Positions 1 to 10,904 of a stretch of DNA of 64,000 nt are shown here, one piece after another. The translations under genes were made by a program, and so were the position numbers. The notes below the pieces were generated by a model. It searched no databases, was not told where the DNA came from, and worked only from the letters and a program-made list of their open reading frames with translations. How positions within the stretch are numbered: the first letter of the stretch is position 1; the number at the start of each line of letters is the position of its first letter. The DNA is from Laccaria trichodermophora (Eukaryota > Basidiomycota > Agaricomycetes > Agaricales > Hydnangiaceae). The DNA lies in assembly GCA_018417955.1 (NCBI GenBank), contig JACTVC010000008.1:62001-126000 (forward strand). Direction: 5' to 3'.

Positions 1-3000
1 GTAGAGCCTTTCCTTCCCCACCCCTCCCACACCGAATACTACGTCTGCATCACATCAGGCCGTGAAGGCGACTCCATCCTCTTCACCCACGAAGGCGGCG
101 TAGACATCGGCGACGTCGACGCTAAAGCCCTCGTTCTCAACCTTCCCGTCATCCAGCCATTCCCTACACGCGACGTCATCGCTTCCACCCTCCTCACCCA
201 CGTCCCAGCAGAGAAAAAGGACACCCTCGTTGATTTCCTCATTCGCTTGTATAGCGTTTATGTGGATCTGCACTTTGCGTACCTCGAGATTAACCCCCTT
301 GTTGTACTTGACGCGAAGGATGGGGGAGAGCCAGAGGTGGCGTACCTTGATATGGCGGCCAAGCTTGATCAGACGGCTGAGAGTATTTGTGGACCCAAGT
401 GGGCTATTGCTCGTGATTTGTCGGTTTATAACCAGACGGCGACTACTTCGACAGGTGGAAAGGTTTCTGCTGACCGTGGTCCTCCCATGGTACGTCAATC
501 CGAGTTATTCTTGGTACGGAGCTGATTTTGTCGTTAGGTCTGGCCTGCTCCTTTCGGTCGTGATCTCACCAAAGAGGAAGCATACATCCAGAAACTGGAC
601 GGCTCGACCGGTGCTTCGCTCAAACTTACTGTTTTGAACGCAGAAGGCCGCATCTGGACTATGGTTGCGGGTGGTGGTGCCAGCGTCGTTTATTCCGATG
701 CCATCGCGGCCCACGGGTTCGCTCACGAGCTTGCCAATTACGGAGAGTATTCTGGTGCTCCTACAGAGGGACAAACCTACGAATACGCTAAAACTATCAG
801 TGAGTTGCTTCTTTTTTATAAATGAACTGGCATTTACGCATACATGCAGTCGATCTGATCACTCGCGGAACTCCTCACCCAGAGGGCAAGATCCTCATCA
901 TCGGTGGTGGTATCGCCAACTTTACCAACGTCGCTGCCACCTTCAAAGGCATCATCCGTGCCCTCAAGGAGTACAAGAGTCAGCTGATCGCTCATTCCGT
1001 CAAGATCTTTGTTCGTCGCGGTGGACCGAACTACCAGGAAGGTCTCAAGGCTATGCGTCTGCTCGGTGAGAGTCTGGGCGTCCCCATCCGCGTCTTTGGG
1101 CCCGACACACACATCACCGAGATCGTGCCCCTCGCTTTGGGGATTGACATCAACAAGTCCAAGACCGCTTCGAACGTTGGCGTTGATGGCCTTCATTCCG
1201 TTCAGCCTGATACACCCCCTGCACGTGTTGCCCCCGTTGCAGATAGCACCGATGCCGTTGGTTCCATCCACCCTGATGGCGAGCGTACACAGGTTGCGGA
1301 CCATATTGTCCACTTTGAGACGAAGAGCACGAGCACGGCACGGCCTTCGTATAGGCCTTTCGACGCCAACACCCGTTCGTTCGTGTATGGTCTCCAACCA
1401 CGGGCCATCCAAGGCATGCTCGACTTTGACTACTCATGCGGGAGGCAAACGCCCTCAGTCGCAGCCATGATCTACCCCTTTGGCGGCCACCACATCCAAA
1501 AGTTTTATTGGGGAACCAAGGAGACGTTGTTGCCTGTCTACACCGGGTTCACTGAGGCGATCGCCAAGCACCCTGATGTGGATGTTGTTGTGAATTTTGC
1601 GAGTTCGAGGAGCGTGTATTCGAGTACGTTGGAGTGTTTGGAGTTTGAGCAGATCAAGGCTATTGCGTTGATTGCGGAGGGTGTTCCGGAACGGCATGCG
1701 CGTGAGATACTTTGGAAGGCGAAGGGGAGGGGGGTGTTGATTGTTGGTCCTGCTACTGTTGGTGGGATTAAGCCTGGGTGTTTTAGGATTGGGAATTCGG
1801 GAGGGTGAGTGTTTTTTTTTCTTTTTACTTTGGTTGATTGGGTTGGACTGATGTATGGGAATAGGATGATGGATAATATCATTGCGTCCAAGCTTTACCG
1901 CGCCGGTTCGGTGGGATACGTGTCTAAATCTGGAGGCATGTCGAATGAATTGAATAATATCCTTTCGCTCGTCACCAACGGTACCTACGAGGGTATCGCC
2001 ATCGGCGGCGACCGATACCCCGGTTCCACATTCATCGACCACCTCCTCCGATACGAACAAGACCCCGACTGTAAAATGCTCGTTCTCCTAGGGGAAGTAG
2101 GGGGTATCGAAGAATACCGCGTCATTGACGCCGTTAAAGCCGGTATCATCAAGAAACCGATCGTGGCGTGGGCTATAGGGACCTGTGCGAAGATGTTCAC
2201 TACCGAAGTGCAATTCGGACACGCGGGGAGCATGGCGAATAGTGAACTTGAGACGGCGGACGCGAAGAATAAAGCGATGCGCGCTGCTGGGTTCGTCGTT
2301 CCCGAAACGTTCGAACAGCTGCCTACCGTCCTCAAGGAGACCTACGAGGGTTTAGTGAGGAGTGGTACGATTAAGCCAAGTGGGGAAGTTGAGCCGCCTG
2401 TTATTCCTATGGATTATAAATGGGCGCAGGAGTTGGGTTTGATAAGGAAGCCTGCGGCGTTTATATCGACTATTTCGGATGAGAGGGGGCAGGAGTTGTT
2501 GTATGCTGGAATGAGGATAACGGATGTGTTCAAGGAGGATATTGGGTTGGGGGGTGTTGTTAGTCTTTTGTGGTTCAAGAGACGTGAGTTGTTTTCTTTT
2601 TCTTCTGGACTCGTCTGCTACTTCCTTTCCTTCGTTCCCTTTCTTTCCTCGTTTTTGCCCTCCTTTCCTTCTCTCCTCGTCCTTCCCTCGTTTTCTATAT
2701 CTCTCGTCTTCCCTTTCCCCTTTCTTCCTTTTTCTCAATCACTTCTTTCAATGCCTTTTCTCGTTCTCGATCTCACTGACACCTCCCCCCAACAGGTCTC
2801 CCACCCTGGGCCACCAAATTCATCGAAATGGTGCTCATGCTCACGGCCGACCACGGCCCTGCCGTTTCTGGCGCCATGAACACCATCGTCGCCTCTCGTG
2901 CGGGCAAGGACCTTATCTCGTCTTTGGCCTCTGGGCTCTTGACCATCGGAAGTCGCTTTGGAGGTGCGCTTGATGAGGCTGCTTCGATGTTTTCAAATGC

Positions 3001-3587
3001 GAGAGATACGGGGTTGACGCCTAGGGAGTTTGTTGATAATTCGCGCAAGGCGAATAAACTTAGTGGGTTTCTTTTTGGGTGGGGTGTTTTGGGGTTTGGC
3101 TGATGGTATCTGATAGTCAGCGGTATCGGACACAAGATCAAGAGTGTTAATAACCCTGATTTGCGTGTCGAGTTGGTGAAGGAGTATGTGCGCAAGAACT
3201 TCCCTAGCCATACTCTCCTTGATTATGCGCTTGCTGTTGAGAAGGTTACTACGGCCAAGAAGGATACTGTGCGTCTTTCTGTTTTCGCTTTCGTCACTTT
3301 GCTGATGTCGTCAACTACAGCTCATCCTAAACGTCGACGGCTGCATCGCCGTAAGCTTTGTCGATCTCCTCCGGGACAGCGGCGCCTTCACCCCCGAAGA
3401 GGCGGACGAGTACATCAAGATTGGGACGCTGAACGGCTTGTTCGTGCTTGGAAGAAGCATTGGGTTCATTGGTCATCATCTTGATCAGAAGAGGCTTCGG
3501 GCGCCGCTGTACCGTCATCCTGCGGATGATATTTTCATTAATATGGCGGAGGTTTCGCAGCCTAGGGTTTTGGGACGGATGCAGTGA
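1..3587 (+). CDS. ACLY: ATP-citrate lyase, fused single-chain form (5' end missing)
   Basis: Cytosolic enzyme that cleaves citrate with CoA and ATP to acetyl-CoA and oxaloacetate, feeding lipid synthesis and acetylation. Exons 1-489, 538-799, 850-1804, 1865-2583, 2796-3062, 3117-3268 and 3321-3587 join in frame to 1036 residues, ending in TGA. The reading follows animal ACLY from about its residue 109 to the C-terminus, so roughly 110 N-terminal residues lie outside the window. Visible landmarks are the ATP-grasp region with EINPLVV, the [10 protein letters not shown] and GPNYQEG blocks, the phosphohistidine motif VQFGHAG (His near residue 688 of this fragment) and the citrate-synthase-like C-terminal lid ([25 protein letters not shown]). 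CoA-ligase and citrate-synthase halves are on one chain, as in animals and basidiomycetes; ascomycetes split them. The 212-nt fourth intron is unusually long and pyrimidine-rich; the others are 48-60 nt. Confidence 0.96.
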
Positions 3588-4068
3588 GTGTGGATGCTTT
3601 GGGATTTGGGGTTTTTGGGTGCTTGGTTGGGAGGAAAAAGAAGAAATGGATATTGGAATGAAGCTGATGAATGATACCTTACCCCTCCCCCCTGCTGCTT
3701 TGACTCATTTGCTTTCGATTGAATCGACGCTCAGCCCTCTCGCTTTTTTTTACTCTACTTACATGCACTTTTTTTCGTCGTCTGGATTACATAGAAGTAC
3801 TTTTGCACCAAAATGCGTACGCGAAATGATTGGACTCTCTTTAGATGGGATCTTCTTTTGTTGTTGAACGGGCATTTGAAGAAATGTGCAAGCGGGAGAG
3901 TAGGTTGCAAGTGCTACTGATCGACAAAATAGTAGTCACGGAGTACCTTATATGTTGTAGGTCTGGTGCTGGTGATCACGACTCTCAGGATATGGAGCGC
4001 AAAGATTTGTTACGCGTGTAGAGTTGTCAATGCAGTTCCTGTCGATTCAATTGAGATCAAAAGGTATG
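3588..4068. other. Intergenic, 3' flank of ATP-citrate lyase
   Basis: I see no supported gene here, only T-rich stretches that probably include the lyase 3' UTR. The last ~85 bases start the duplicated block that carries the tRNA. Confidence 0.5.
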
Positions 4069-4073
4069 AAAAA
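4069..4073 (-). terminator. Pol III terminator of tRNA-Cys
   Basis: Five A on the + strand, hence TTTTT in the transcript sense, 11 bases past the tRNA 3' end; a normal RNA polymerase III stop. Confidence 0.6.
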
Positions 4074-4084
4074 CTGAACTGAAA

Positions 4085-4176
4085 GTCCCCAAGGTGGTTT
4101 GAACACCTGACCCTGCGATGAAAGACAGATCTAGCTGACACTGCAATCGCATGCTCTACCACTGAGCTATGGAGAC
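4085..4176 (-). tRNA. tRNA-Cys (GCA) with a 21-nt intron
   Basis: Read on the minus strand it folds as a full cloverleaf. The 7-bp acceptor GTCTCCA/TGGGGAC has one G-U pair. The D arm is GCTC-AGTGGTA-GAGC, the anticodon stem TGCGA/TCGCA, the 5-nt variable loop GGGTC, and the T arm AGGTG-TTCAAAC-CACCT. The anticodon loop reads TTGCAG, then 21 extra nt (4120-4140) before base 38, the usual position of a nuclear tRNA intron, so the anticodon is GCA. Both internal Pol III boxes are intact (TAGCTCAGTGGTAGAGCA and GTGTTCAAACC). The mature length of 71 nt suits a cysteine tRNA. The identity rests on placing the intron after position 37. Confidence 0.85.
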
Positions 4177-4400
4177 GTTCGCTCTGCTGGTGTGTGTCGG
4201 GGAGCAGAAGAGGATCTATCCAGGGGCTCCTCCCTGATTGGGATACCGTTGACCGCAACTCACAGGATATGGAGCGCAAAGGGCCGCCACTGCCCACATG
4301 GACAGGATCCTTGAATTGGGTACACGTGCAATTACTGACGGTCAAGTTGCCTAAAAGATTGGGCAGGAGGTACTTCAAAAGGGTAATTAACCTTAATGAA

Positions 4401-4494
4401 GTCCCCAAGGTGGTTTGCACACCTGACCCTGCGATGTTACTAACTCTGCACTTAGTTCAACTGCAATTGCATGCTCTACCACTGCTATGGAGAC
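4401..4494 (-). pseudogene. Decayed tandem copy of tRNA-Cys
   Basis: Same 7-bp acceptor and T stem as the tRNA at 4085-4176, but the D arm has lost two bases (TAGCAGTGGTAG), the anticodon stem no longer pairs fully (TGCAA against TCGCA), the intron has drifted, and the T loop has G in place of its conserved second T. It cannot form a normal cloverleaf and its B box is broken. Confidence 0.75.
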
Positions 4495-4812
4495 GTTCAA
4501 TTCGCAGGTGCGTATTGCGGAGCAGGAGAAAATCTATCGAAAAACTCCTCCGCCACTGGAGCTACCAACTTGCTTGCAACACCGACAAAGACCAAACGAC
4601 CACCTTCCGAGCCCATCGCTGCCAGCGTCGGGATGGCAACACGAAAGCTCACTACGCCTCGGCCTTGAACGACGAGGAGTATATTCTTTCAAGTTATACG
4701 CAATCTGTGGAGTTGGCGGATATCTAAGACGAAACTCGCAAGGAGAAAGTTGACGACCCTGATGAAAACATGCTGGAATGAGACAAGGCTGCCACAACCG
4801 CAAATCTGAAAC

Positions 4813-6129
4813 ATGCCACTTGCATTCAAGTCTACCATGACACCGGAATTACCACTAGCCGACCTGCAGTTAGTGCTCTCCAAGATCAAGAACTCGGAAA
4901 GCCTGGTTGTGTCCATAATCACTCACCACTTTCCAGCTCGCGACCTCTACAAACTGTGCCCTCCAGACTCAGATGTCTCTAAAGAGGCCTCTTTATACAA
5001 GACACCTAGCTCCGTTCTTATCCCCCTCGAAGTCTACTTTGCGATCTTATGCGAGTACCTCGGCAGCCTTTCGCAGCACATTATCAAGGGCGCCCTCGTG
5101 TACTTCGAATACCTCCAATATCTTGTCGATGAATATGAATGGTCAAGGGTTTTGGATTACCATTGTGCGTATTTTGACCGACAGGTGGATGCAATGCGGA
5201 GTAACCCTGCCCAATATTACATCGCTGGTTGGCTTACGCCGGATTATCAACTCATGGACGAGCTCGACCCCACGCCTGAGGTGGACGCGCCGGCCCAGAG
5301 CAAGATAATTCATCCCACTGAGACGATAACGTGAGGCTTTGAATCTTTCAATCCTACAACGACAAATTCACCCCTCCCTGTCTTTGAAACAGAGTGATGT
5401 TAAGGGCCACAGCGGATCTATTTGCTGACGACGGGATAAAGTACTATCTTTACGCAAAACACAAGATCTCCACATCCCTCTCATGGCTCCACCTTCCACA
5501 CCCTTTCGTTCCCCCCTTTGAATGGAAGGTATCTTGCACATTGTCGCAATCTAATTTAAGTTTAAAACCACCCTCTTCTCACCACAGATTCTTGATGGCG
5601 ATCGCCTGCGTGCAGGGACCACCAGCAACGAGACCGAGCTCCCAATAGGTGGGGGCTTTCATCCACTCCCACCACAGATTCACGATGGCGATTGCCTGCA
5701 TGGAGGAACCACCAACAACGGGACTGAGCTCCCAATAAGCGAGGTCATACGTTTCCTCACATACGAACCAGGTGGGAAATACCCATTTCTCACTCTCATA
5801 AGTCAGTCGTCAGTCTCTTACTTATCCAACAAATTAATCAAGATTACGTTCTAGGCTTCGAACACTTCTGTGATTCCAGGGATATGTTCTATGCAAGGGA
5901 AGGAAAAAAAGCCTGGGCTCGGATGTGTGAGGAGAGGAACAGGCAAGCTGAAGCTAAAGCTCAGCGGAAGGCTGAGCGCAATGCCTCCCTTAAAAATCTT
6001 CTGCCACGGGCACTGGGCATCTTCAGGTTTAATCGAAATTTATTGTCCAGTGCAAAGTCCACCGCCGAGTCTTTGCTGTGCGAGTGTGACTCCATGGACA
6101 AGGAGTCAAAGACGGTTTCCTGTGCGTAA
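4813..6129 (+). CDS. Unknown protein, four exons
   Basis: Exons 4813-5330, 5393-5528, 5588-5801 and 5855-6129 join in frame through GT-AG introns of 53-62 nt to give 380 residues. I do not recognise the family. The first exon is globular with a Leu/Tyr-rich centre (residues 75-140); the pattern W-x2-VLDYH-x3-FDRQ reminds me of gag-like proteins in basidiomycete retroelements, but this is only an impression. The last exon has a Lys/Arg/Glu/Ala-rich segment (AEAKAQRKAERN). Exon 3 contains an in-frame 90-nt tandem step that repeats about 23 residues. No signal peptide or membrane segment is evident. A truncated copy of exon 4 lies at 19489-19727. The start is the first ATG of the open frame and could be wrong. 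Confidence 0.6.
5578..5737 (+). repeat. In-frame tandem duplication of a 3' splice site and exon start
   Basis: About 70 bases at 5578-5647 recur at 5668-5737, offset by exactly 90. Each copy begins with CCACCACAG, a usable 3' splice site, then ATTC, and ends at CTCCCAATA. Because 90 is a multiple of three, reading through both copies keeps the frame. Confidence 0.8.
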
Positions 6130-6580
6130 GTCGTCCATTATCATGTAATTATGCCGCAGTATAGTACATAAGCCGTTCCGGCAAGAAATACACGGGTCCT
6201 TCGAGCCCCAATTATTAGTAGAGGTAGAGGTATACTTCAGAGCAGTCTCAATGTCGCCAGTGTCCGCACCGCTCGATGGAAAGCACACATCCTCACATCC
6301 AGCATCAGTCCCCAATGCCTGATTCACCGCCTACCCCACGCTCCTCCTCCCAATTCTCTTCACAAGTACCCAGAGTACAACAACTCCCACAGCCTTCACC
6401 CCGCCGCCTTCGTCCCCGTCCTCTGTGCGTGGGGTCTGCAGTTCGTACACACCCACCATGCCGTCCGTATCCGCCGACCACTATCATTCAGATAGAACAC
6501 CCTCGGAACGCACGAAGAATCACCGGAACGCAGACACTTCCCGGGGCAAACTTGAGAGTGGACCAAACTTCCAACCCCAC

Positions 6581-7896
6581 TCATAGTAGCTGCCTGTCTT
6601 CGCCCCTAATAACCCTCACAATGCCCACCTTGCGGAGCAGGCGCATTCGCTTCATAATCATTCCTATAACCTTGTACTTGTACCGTTGATTGCAGTCCAC
6701 GAGAATAGTGACAGATTGCAGAGCCGCCAGGTTCTCCTGAGTTCCGTCAGCAAGGATGGAGTCCATTTCGGAGAAAAGGACTAATAGGTCCGAAGTGGAT
6801 TTATACGTAATGGCACATTCGAGGATTATCTGCTTAAGAGCAGGCATGTGAGAGTGTCGCAGAAGATCGTTTATGCGCGACAAATTCTTTCTTGGCTCAC
6901 TAGAGACGGGAGCCTGGGTGCTAGCGCCCGCAGAGAGATAAAAATAGGCCCTTTCCAACATGGTGAAGCTGTTTATATCGTTAGAGGCGACGAAAACATC
7001 CAGCAGGTTCTTGGCTATGAAAATCAGAGATCAATGATAGAACAATATGAGTGAAACTTAACGGACTCACCCTCCATGTGGAGGATTCTCAAAGAGCCGG
7101 AACATATCTCACAAACTCTTGCGAAATCCAGCTGTCCAAAAACATCAAGGTAATGCAGCTGGGACATGTCAAAAATGCAGTCGTCTCTTGAAAACCAATC
7201 AATTTTGGAATTACGTAATTCCAGTGAGATGAGGCGTATCTTTGACTGGCAACGTTTGGACACGCGACAAGCAGCAAGAGCCGCACTAGCCCAACAATAT
7301 TCGACCTGGAGGTTGAGGTGCTGTAACCGCTCACAGGAAGCAAGTACTGAAACTGGAAGGTTAATTGTGTCGATAAGGGTGACGCTTGTCAAAAGTCCGG
7401 ATTCAAAGACACCTGCGATCGCCTCCATAACATCCGGTAAGAGTGTCTTACAGTCTACCAGGTGCATCCCAAAACCCTTCAACCTTGGAGCAATGCGCGG
7501 AAGAAAGTTCATGAGATAAGGTGATTGCGAATTGAGCCAGTCCGTGTGATTGGGCGGGAGCCGGGGCACAAGAGGGTAAGGGGAGCCATGAAGGTGAAGG
7601 CAGCGTAAGTAGCCAAGCAGGTGGGGTGAGGCTGCAATTACCCGGCTAAACGCCTCAATGGAGGACTTGAACCCCTTTGCCGAGTTTGTGGGAATATGTG
7701 CACCGAACATACGGCATCCTGAAAGTTGTCGTTTTTTGTGAGGGGGAGGTCTGAGGGATATGATGGAGAACAAGCGAGATTGGCTTGGAGCGGCGAAGAA
7801 GCGGCAGACTAGTGAGGCTGATTTAAGTGAGCTGTCATCGTCGAGGAGATAGCCCATCACGATGTCGAGGAGCTCTGGCGGAAGTAGAGGTGCCAT
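6581..7896 (-). CDS. F-box-like protein A
   Basis: Exons 7896-7071 and 7014-6581 with a 56-nt intron (GTGAGT...CATAG) give 419 residues. The N-terminus (PPELLDIVMGYLL, then SLVCRFF and LFSIISLR) is an F-box-like segment over residues 4-50. The rest is a leucine-rich, irregularly repeated scaffold (LRCLHL, LQHLNLQ, LRILHME) as in F-box/LRR substrate receptors. By family, such proteins present substrates to SCF ubiquitin ligases; the substrate is unknown. The gene lies in the segmental duplication and its sister at 22557-23842 has a frameshifted C-terminus, so this copy is the better reference. The start is the only ATG preceding the F-box. Confidence 0.8.
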
Positions 7897-8570
7897 CTAC
7901 ATAAATGAGCAGCCCATCGTCATTTGTTGTTCGTACACAGAAAAATACTATAAGCGACATACCATTGGGGAACTGTTCTGGGGGTGATTGACACTCCTGG
8001 GTGCGATGGCCATGTTATTTATAGCAATCTTGAGTCGAGTCATGTATACTTACGTAAGTACTGATGAACTGGTTTAGAGTGGCCCAGACCGATCTCCATC
8101 TGCTCGGCAGCGAGCTCGGAATATACCCTATTCTGATAACCAACAAAAGTCTTCATAAGCCTTGGACAATCGGCAGATGTCCTGTCCGGTGAGGGAGCCC
8201 CTCAATTTTCGGGATGCGTGGTATATGAAATCCCCGTTGCAAGGACGTTTCAAACGCCGAGACCGAAGCGAGACGACGGGAGGGATGGAGAGGTGACGGA
8301 GGTTCTAGAGCAGTGCGAATATCGTACGTTCACCGGGCTGCGAAACTCGAAAAGAAGCAGGTAGAAGGACGAGAGTCTTTGCTAAAGAAAATGTACGCAG
8401 CAGTGTTACGAGCATGATGGAAGCAACGATAGTAAGAGAAGTTGCGTGGCGAGGACTTCCTTGGATTGAACGAATCTATCCATTGACAAATGTATCGTCA
8501 AGTTTGGGTTCTTTCGCTGGTCCGACGAAAGGAAGGAACGATGCGTAGTGTGAAAGAGCTTTTTGGGAAT
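7897..8570. other. Intergenic, upstream of F-box A
   Basis: Shared with copy B at 23843-24524. No gene is supported; the stretch nearest 7897 would be the F-box promoter. Confidence 0.4.
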
Positions 8571-9560
8571 GCCTTTACAAAAGCCAAGTTGTTTTGATTC
8601 TTCCAGGCCAATTCTTCGAGTTAAATGAGCAAGGCGCCAAACATGACACCCGAAGAGCTTAAGCAGAGACTCCTCAAGTCAGATACGATGATATGAATGA
8701 CAGGCGTTGAAAACTTACCTCCCATCCCTCAGATCAAGGCGCCCTCCGGAAAGACGATCAAGATCATATATCTGCATGATTTTATAGAGAGGGCGCTGTA
8801 AGATCGGTCGCTGCTCGAGGACCTTCGGCACTACCAGCGTACGTATTGAGTATCTTCGCCCACTGTGAAACAACTCAACGATAGGCGTAAGAGGGGTGAC
8901 CGACGTAGACTGCACGAAATCTTCATCGCGTCCAACAACCTCGACAGCGTGCACTAAAAATTCATTAACAAGGTTGATCAAACAGAGCCACCAAGAACGC
9001 TAACCTGCAATACTCAGAATGCCTTGGGACATTTCCATGTCGGCGATGTTCTACAATTGGTTCATAGTTACTACCAGCCACAGGTTGTCACCTCGTCTCC
9101 AGCAGCTGTCTTTCTTCAATTAGCAAGAAGTCAAAAGAGACAACTAGAGGACCTCACATCGACCACGAGCCTCTGCTTCCCAACCATATAAACATGGATT
9201 GTTGATTTTCAACGCGAAGTCTACCCCGGGGAAGAGATACGATGTAACGAAAATCTTCAAGATTCAGTCAACTCCCATTCACTCGCGGGGCCGCCGAAGC
9301 AACATACCTTGCCACCACCAACATCCAGTCACTCCTTCGCATCCTTATCTTTCATTCGGCGACGATTGTCTGCGCCATGTTTAGTTCCGCTGAAGGGTGG
9401 TAAAAAACGGACTTTGCGACGAAATTCGTATTCAAAGCTTCAGGAGCGATGCCACCAGAGAGAGCGCCGAGCATTTGCTTTATCTAGCTGCCGTTCAGGT
9501 TAACGCATGAGCAGAATATGCTACGGCATTGGGGGAGGTTTTTGCAAGGAGTCAAGGACG
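8571..9560 (-). pseudogene. Degenerate copy A of HIS6
   Basis: Colinear with the intact HIS6 gene at 30592-31819 on the same strand. Recognisable pieces are the region around the histidine-binding Asp motif (NEFLVHA, where the parent has [12 protein letters not shown]), the C-terminal DRLSGGR and the first-exon flank with a shared TTTGCRACGAAATT string. Substitutions and indels destroy the frame: the second catalytic Asp region is altered and splice sites are lost. Non-functional as an isomerase. Confidence 0.75.
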
Positions 9561-9670
9561 CTATTGGAGAAGATGATCGTGGTGAAAAAGAGCCTGAACA
9601 GCAAAGCCAAAATAGAGCCATCAAGATAAATTGTCACCAGCGTCCCGTACGCAGCGTGGTCGGCGCAGTG

Positions 9671-9800
9671 TATACGAAAAGGAACACACTCCCCAAATCA
9701 GGATAGCGACACATAGGGTAGTAATGCGACACATAGGGTGAATTGCCGACACATTGATGTGCTCCAGTGTGTTCCCCCTTTTTAGTGTGTCGATTTTACA
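9671..9800. repeat. Short direct repeats of GCGACACATAGGGT
   Basis: GCGACACATAGGGT occurs twice about 20 bases apart, followed by further GACACAT and GTGTCG fragments leading into the palindrome at 9803-9830. It may be the edge of a small mobile element. Confidence 0.45.
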
Positions 9801-9802
9801 TG

Positions 9803-9830
9803 TGTTCGACACATTCAGATGTGTCGAACA
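9803..9830. repeat. 12-bp-arm palindrome
   Basis: TGTTCGACACAT, spacer TCAG, then its exact reverse complement. The same GTGTCG core appears in the direct repeats just upstream. Confidence 0.7.
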
Positions 9831-10369
9831 TATGTCGTCGCGTGCCTGCTCATTTGCAGAACTTCAGTTCTTTTTTTTTTTCACAAGTCCTTCTGTACTC
9901 AAGTAAATGCCAGTAATATATATATTCCTTATCTACATGTATATGGGAAGGTATACCTACTATGTAGAAGTGGGAATTGGAAGGAGCGAGGTAGGGATGC
10001 CACCTCTCCCCTTCAATAACCCTTGCTAATCTAAAGTTGCGATCCCCACACTACCCTGCCCAAGCTGCATGCCCCCTCCCCAATACTGAGTCCTCAACTC
10101 CCCGACTGATAGCAAACGTTGTCGGTGCATCAGGTTGTTGGCAGGCATTGCTGGTGCTCGTGTCCTGGCTCACTTGATGGACGCAGACGTGATGGGGGTA
10201 CTCGCGTTCGGGCTGGTGTTCGTGTTTGGTTCATGGTTGCATTTGGGCTGGTGTCCGCGTTTGGGTGGATTTCCCGTTGTGTCCGCTGACATGGGGTGTG
10301 TGAGGCGGGGGAGGATAGGGGAAGGCTGTAGAATCATCAATGGTGCTATTGGCGGTTCGTTGATCGTCG

Positions 10370-10670
10370 TGGGCCCGTGGCCGTTTGTTGAAGGTGGTGG
10401 TGGGCCCCCATGGCTGTTCGTCATGGTAGGCACTCATGGCCGTTCATCGATCGTGGTGATGAGCTCCCGTGGCCGTTCGTCGATCATGGTTGTGGGCGGT
10501 CGTCCATTCATCGATCCTGGTGGTGGGCCCTCGTCGATCCTGGTGATGCGCCCTCGTGGTCGTTCGTCGATCCTGGTGGTGAGCCCCGTGGACGTTAGTG
10601 AGCCCTCGTCGTCGTCTGTCGATCCTGGTGGGTCCTCGTGGCCAATCGTGGTGGGCGCTCGTCGTGGGGA
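10370..10670. repeat. Minisatellite-like GC-rich array
   Basis: Degenerate tandem units of about 20-45 bp built on GTCGATCCTGGTGGTGAGCC and CGTGGCCGTTC. Open frames exist on both strands over the array, but their composition simply follows the repeat, so I do not call a gene. Confidence 0.7.
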
Positions 10671-10766
10671 TTAAGAGAAGAGAGGGTAGTGACGTGTGAC
10701 ATCGCATCCGTCACCTCACCCAATTGGGAGGTGTCCAGCAGTTTTGCTCGTCCTCTTTGCGTCCTC

Positions 10767-10793
10767 TCATCCTCGACACTGTGTCGAGGATGA
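10767..10793. repeat. 13-bp-arm perfect palindrome
   Basis: TCATCCTCGACAC, one T, then the exact reverse complement GTGTCGAGGATGA. It is downstream of the minisatellite with no adjacent gene, so an intrinsic hairpin or element end is possible. Confidence 0.7.
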
Positions 10794-10904
10794 GCCTTAT
10801 CCCCTTTCGGGGAGTGTGACGCTGTACGTATATCCTCGTCTAGATACAACTATACATGACACACCACTTACAGTTGCCATCAGCCGACTGCAACCCAGGT
10901 CAAC

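Larger units (their letters stand above)
3983..4553. repeat. Imperfect tandem duplication containing the tRNA
   Basis: Unit 1 (about 3983-4237) and unit 2 (about 4259-4553) share their opening (CAGGATATGGAGCGCAAAG), the tRNA body and the flank after it (GGAGACGTTC followed by a similar GGAGCAG...CTCCTCC stretch). Small indels separate the copies, so the duplication is not recent. Confidence 0.75.
5855..9670. repeat. Segmental duplication, copy A
   Basis: Last exon of the unknown gene, F-box gene A and a degenerate HIS6 copy, in the same order and orientation as copy B (19489-25685). Similarity is high across coding and non-coding parts. Copy A lacks the two insertions present in copy B, so it shows the uninterrupted arrangement. 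Confidence 0.85.

Noticed and set aside
834..1412. Antisense open frame inside ATP-citrate lyase
   Set aside because: Mirror of a strongly conserved coding exon; no independent motif.
8715..8981. Small gene on the minus strand
   Set aside because: Colinear with decayed HIS6 exons; the open frame ignores splice sites seen in the intact copy.
10135..10674. Open frame of 179 codons on the plus strand
   Set aside because: It is the translation of a GC-rich minisatellite; other frames over the same array are equally open and no protein-like composition remains.
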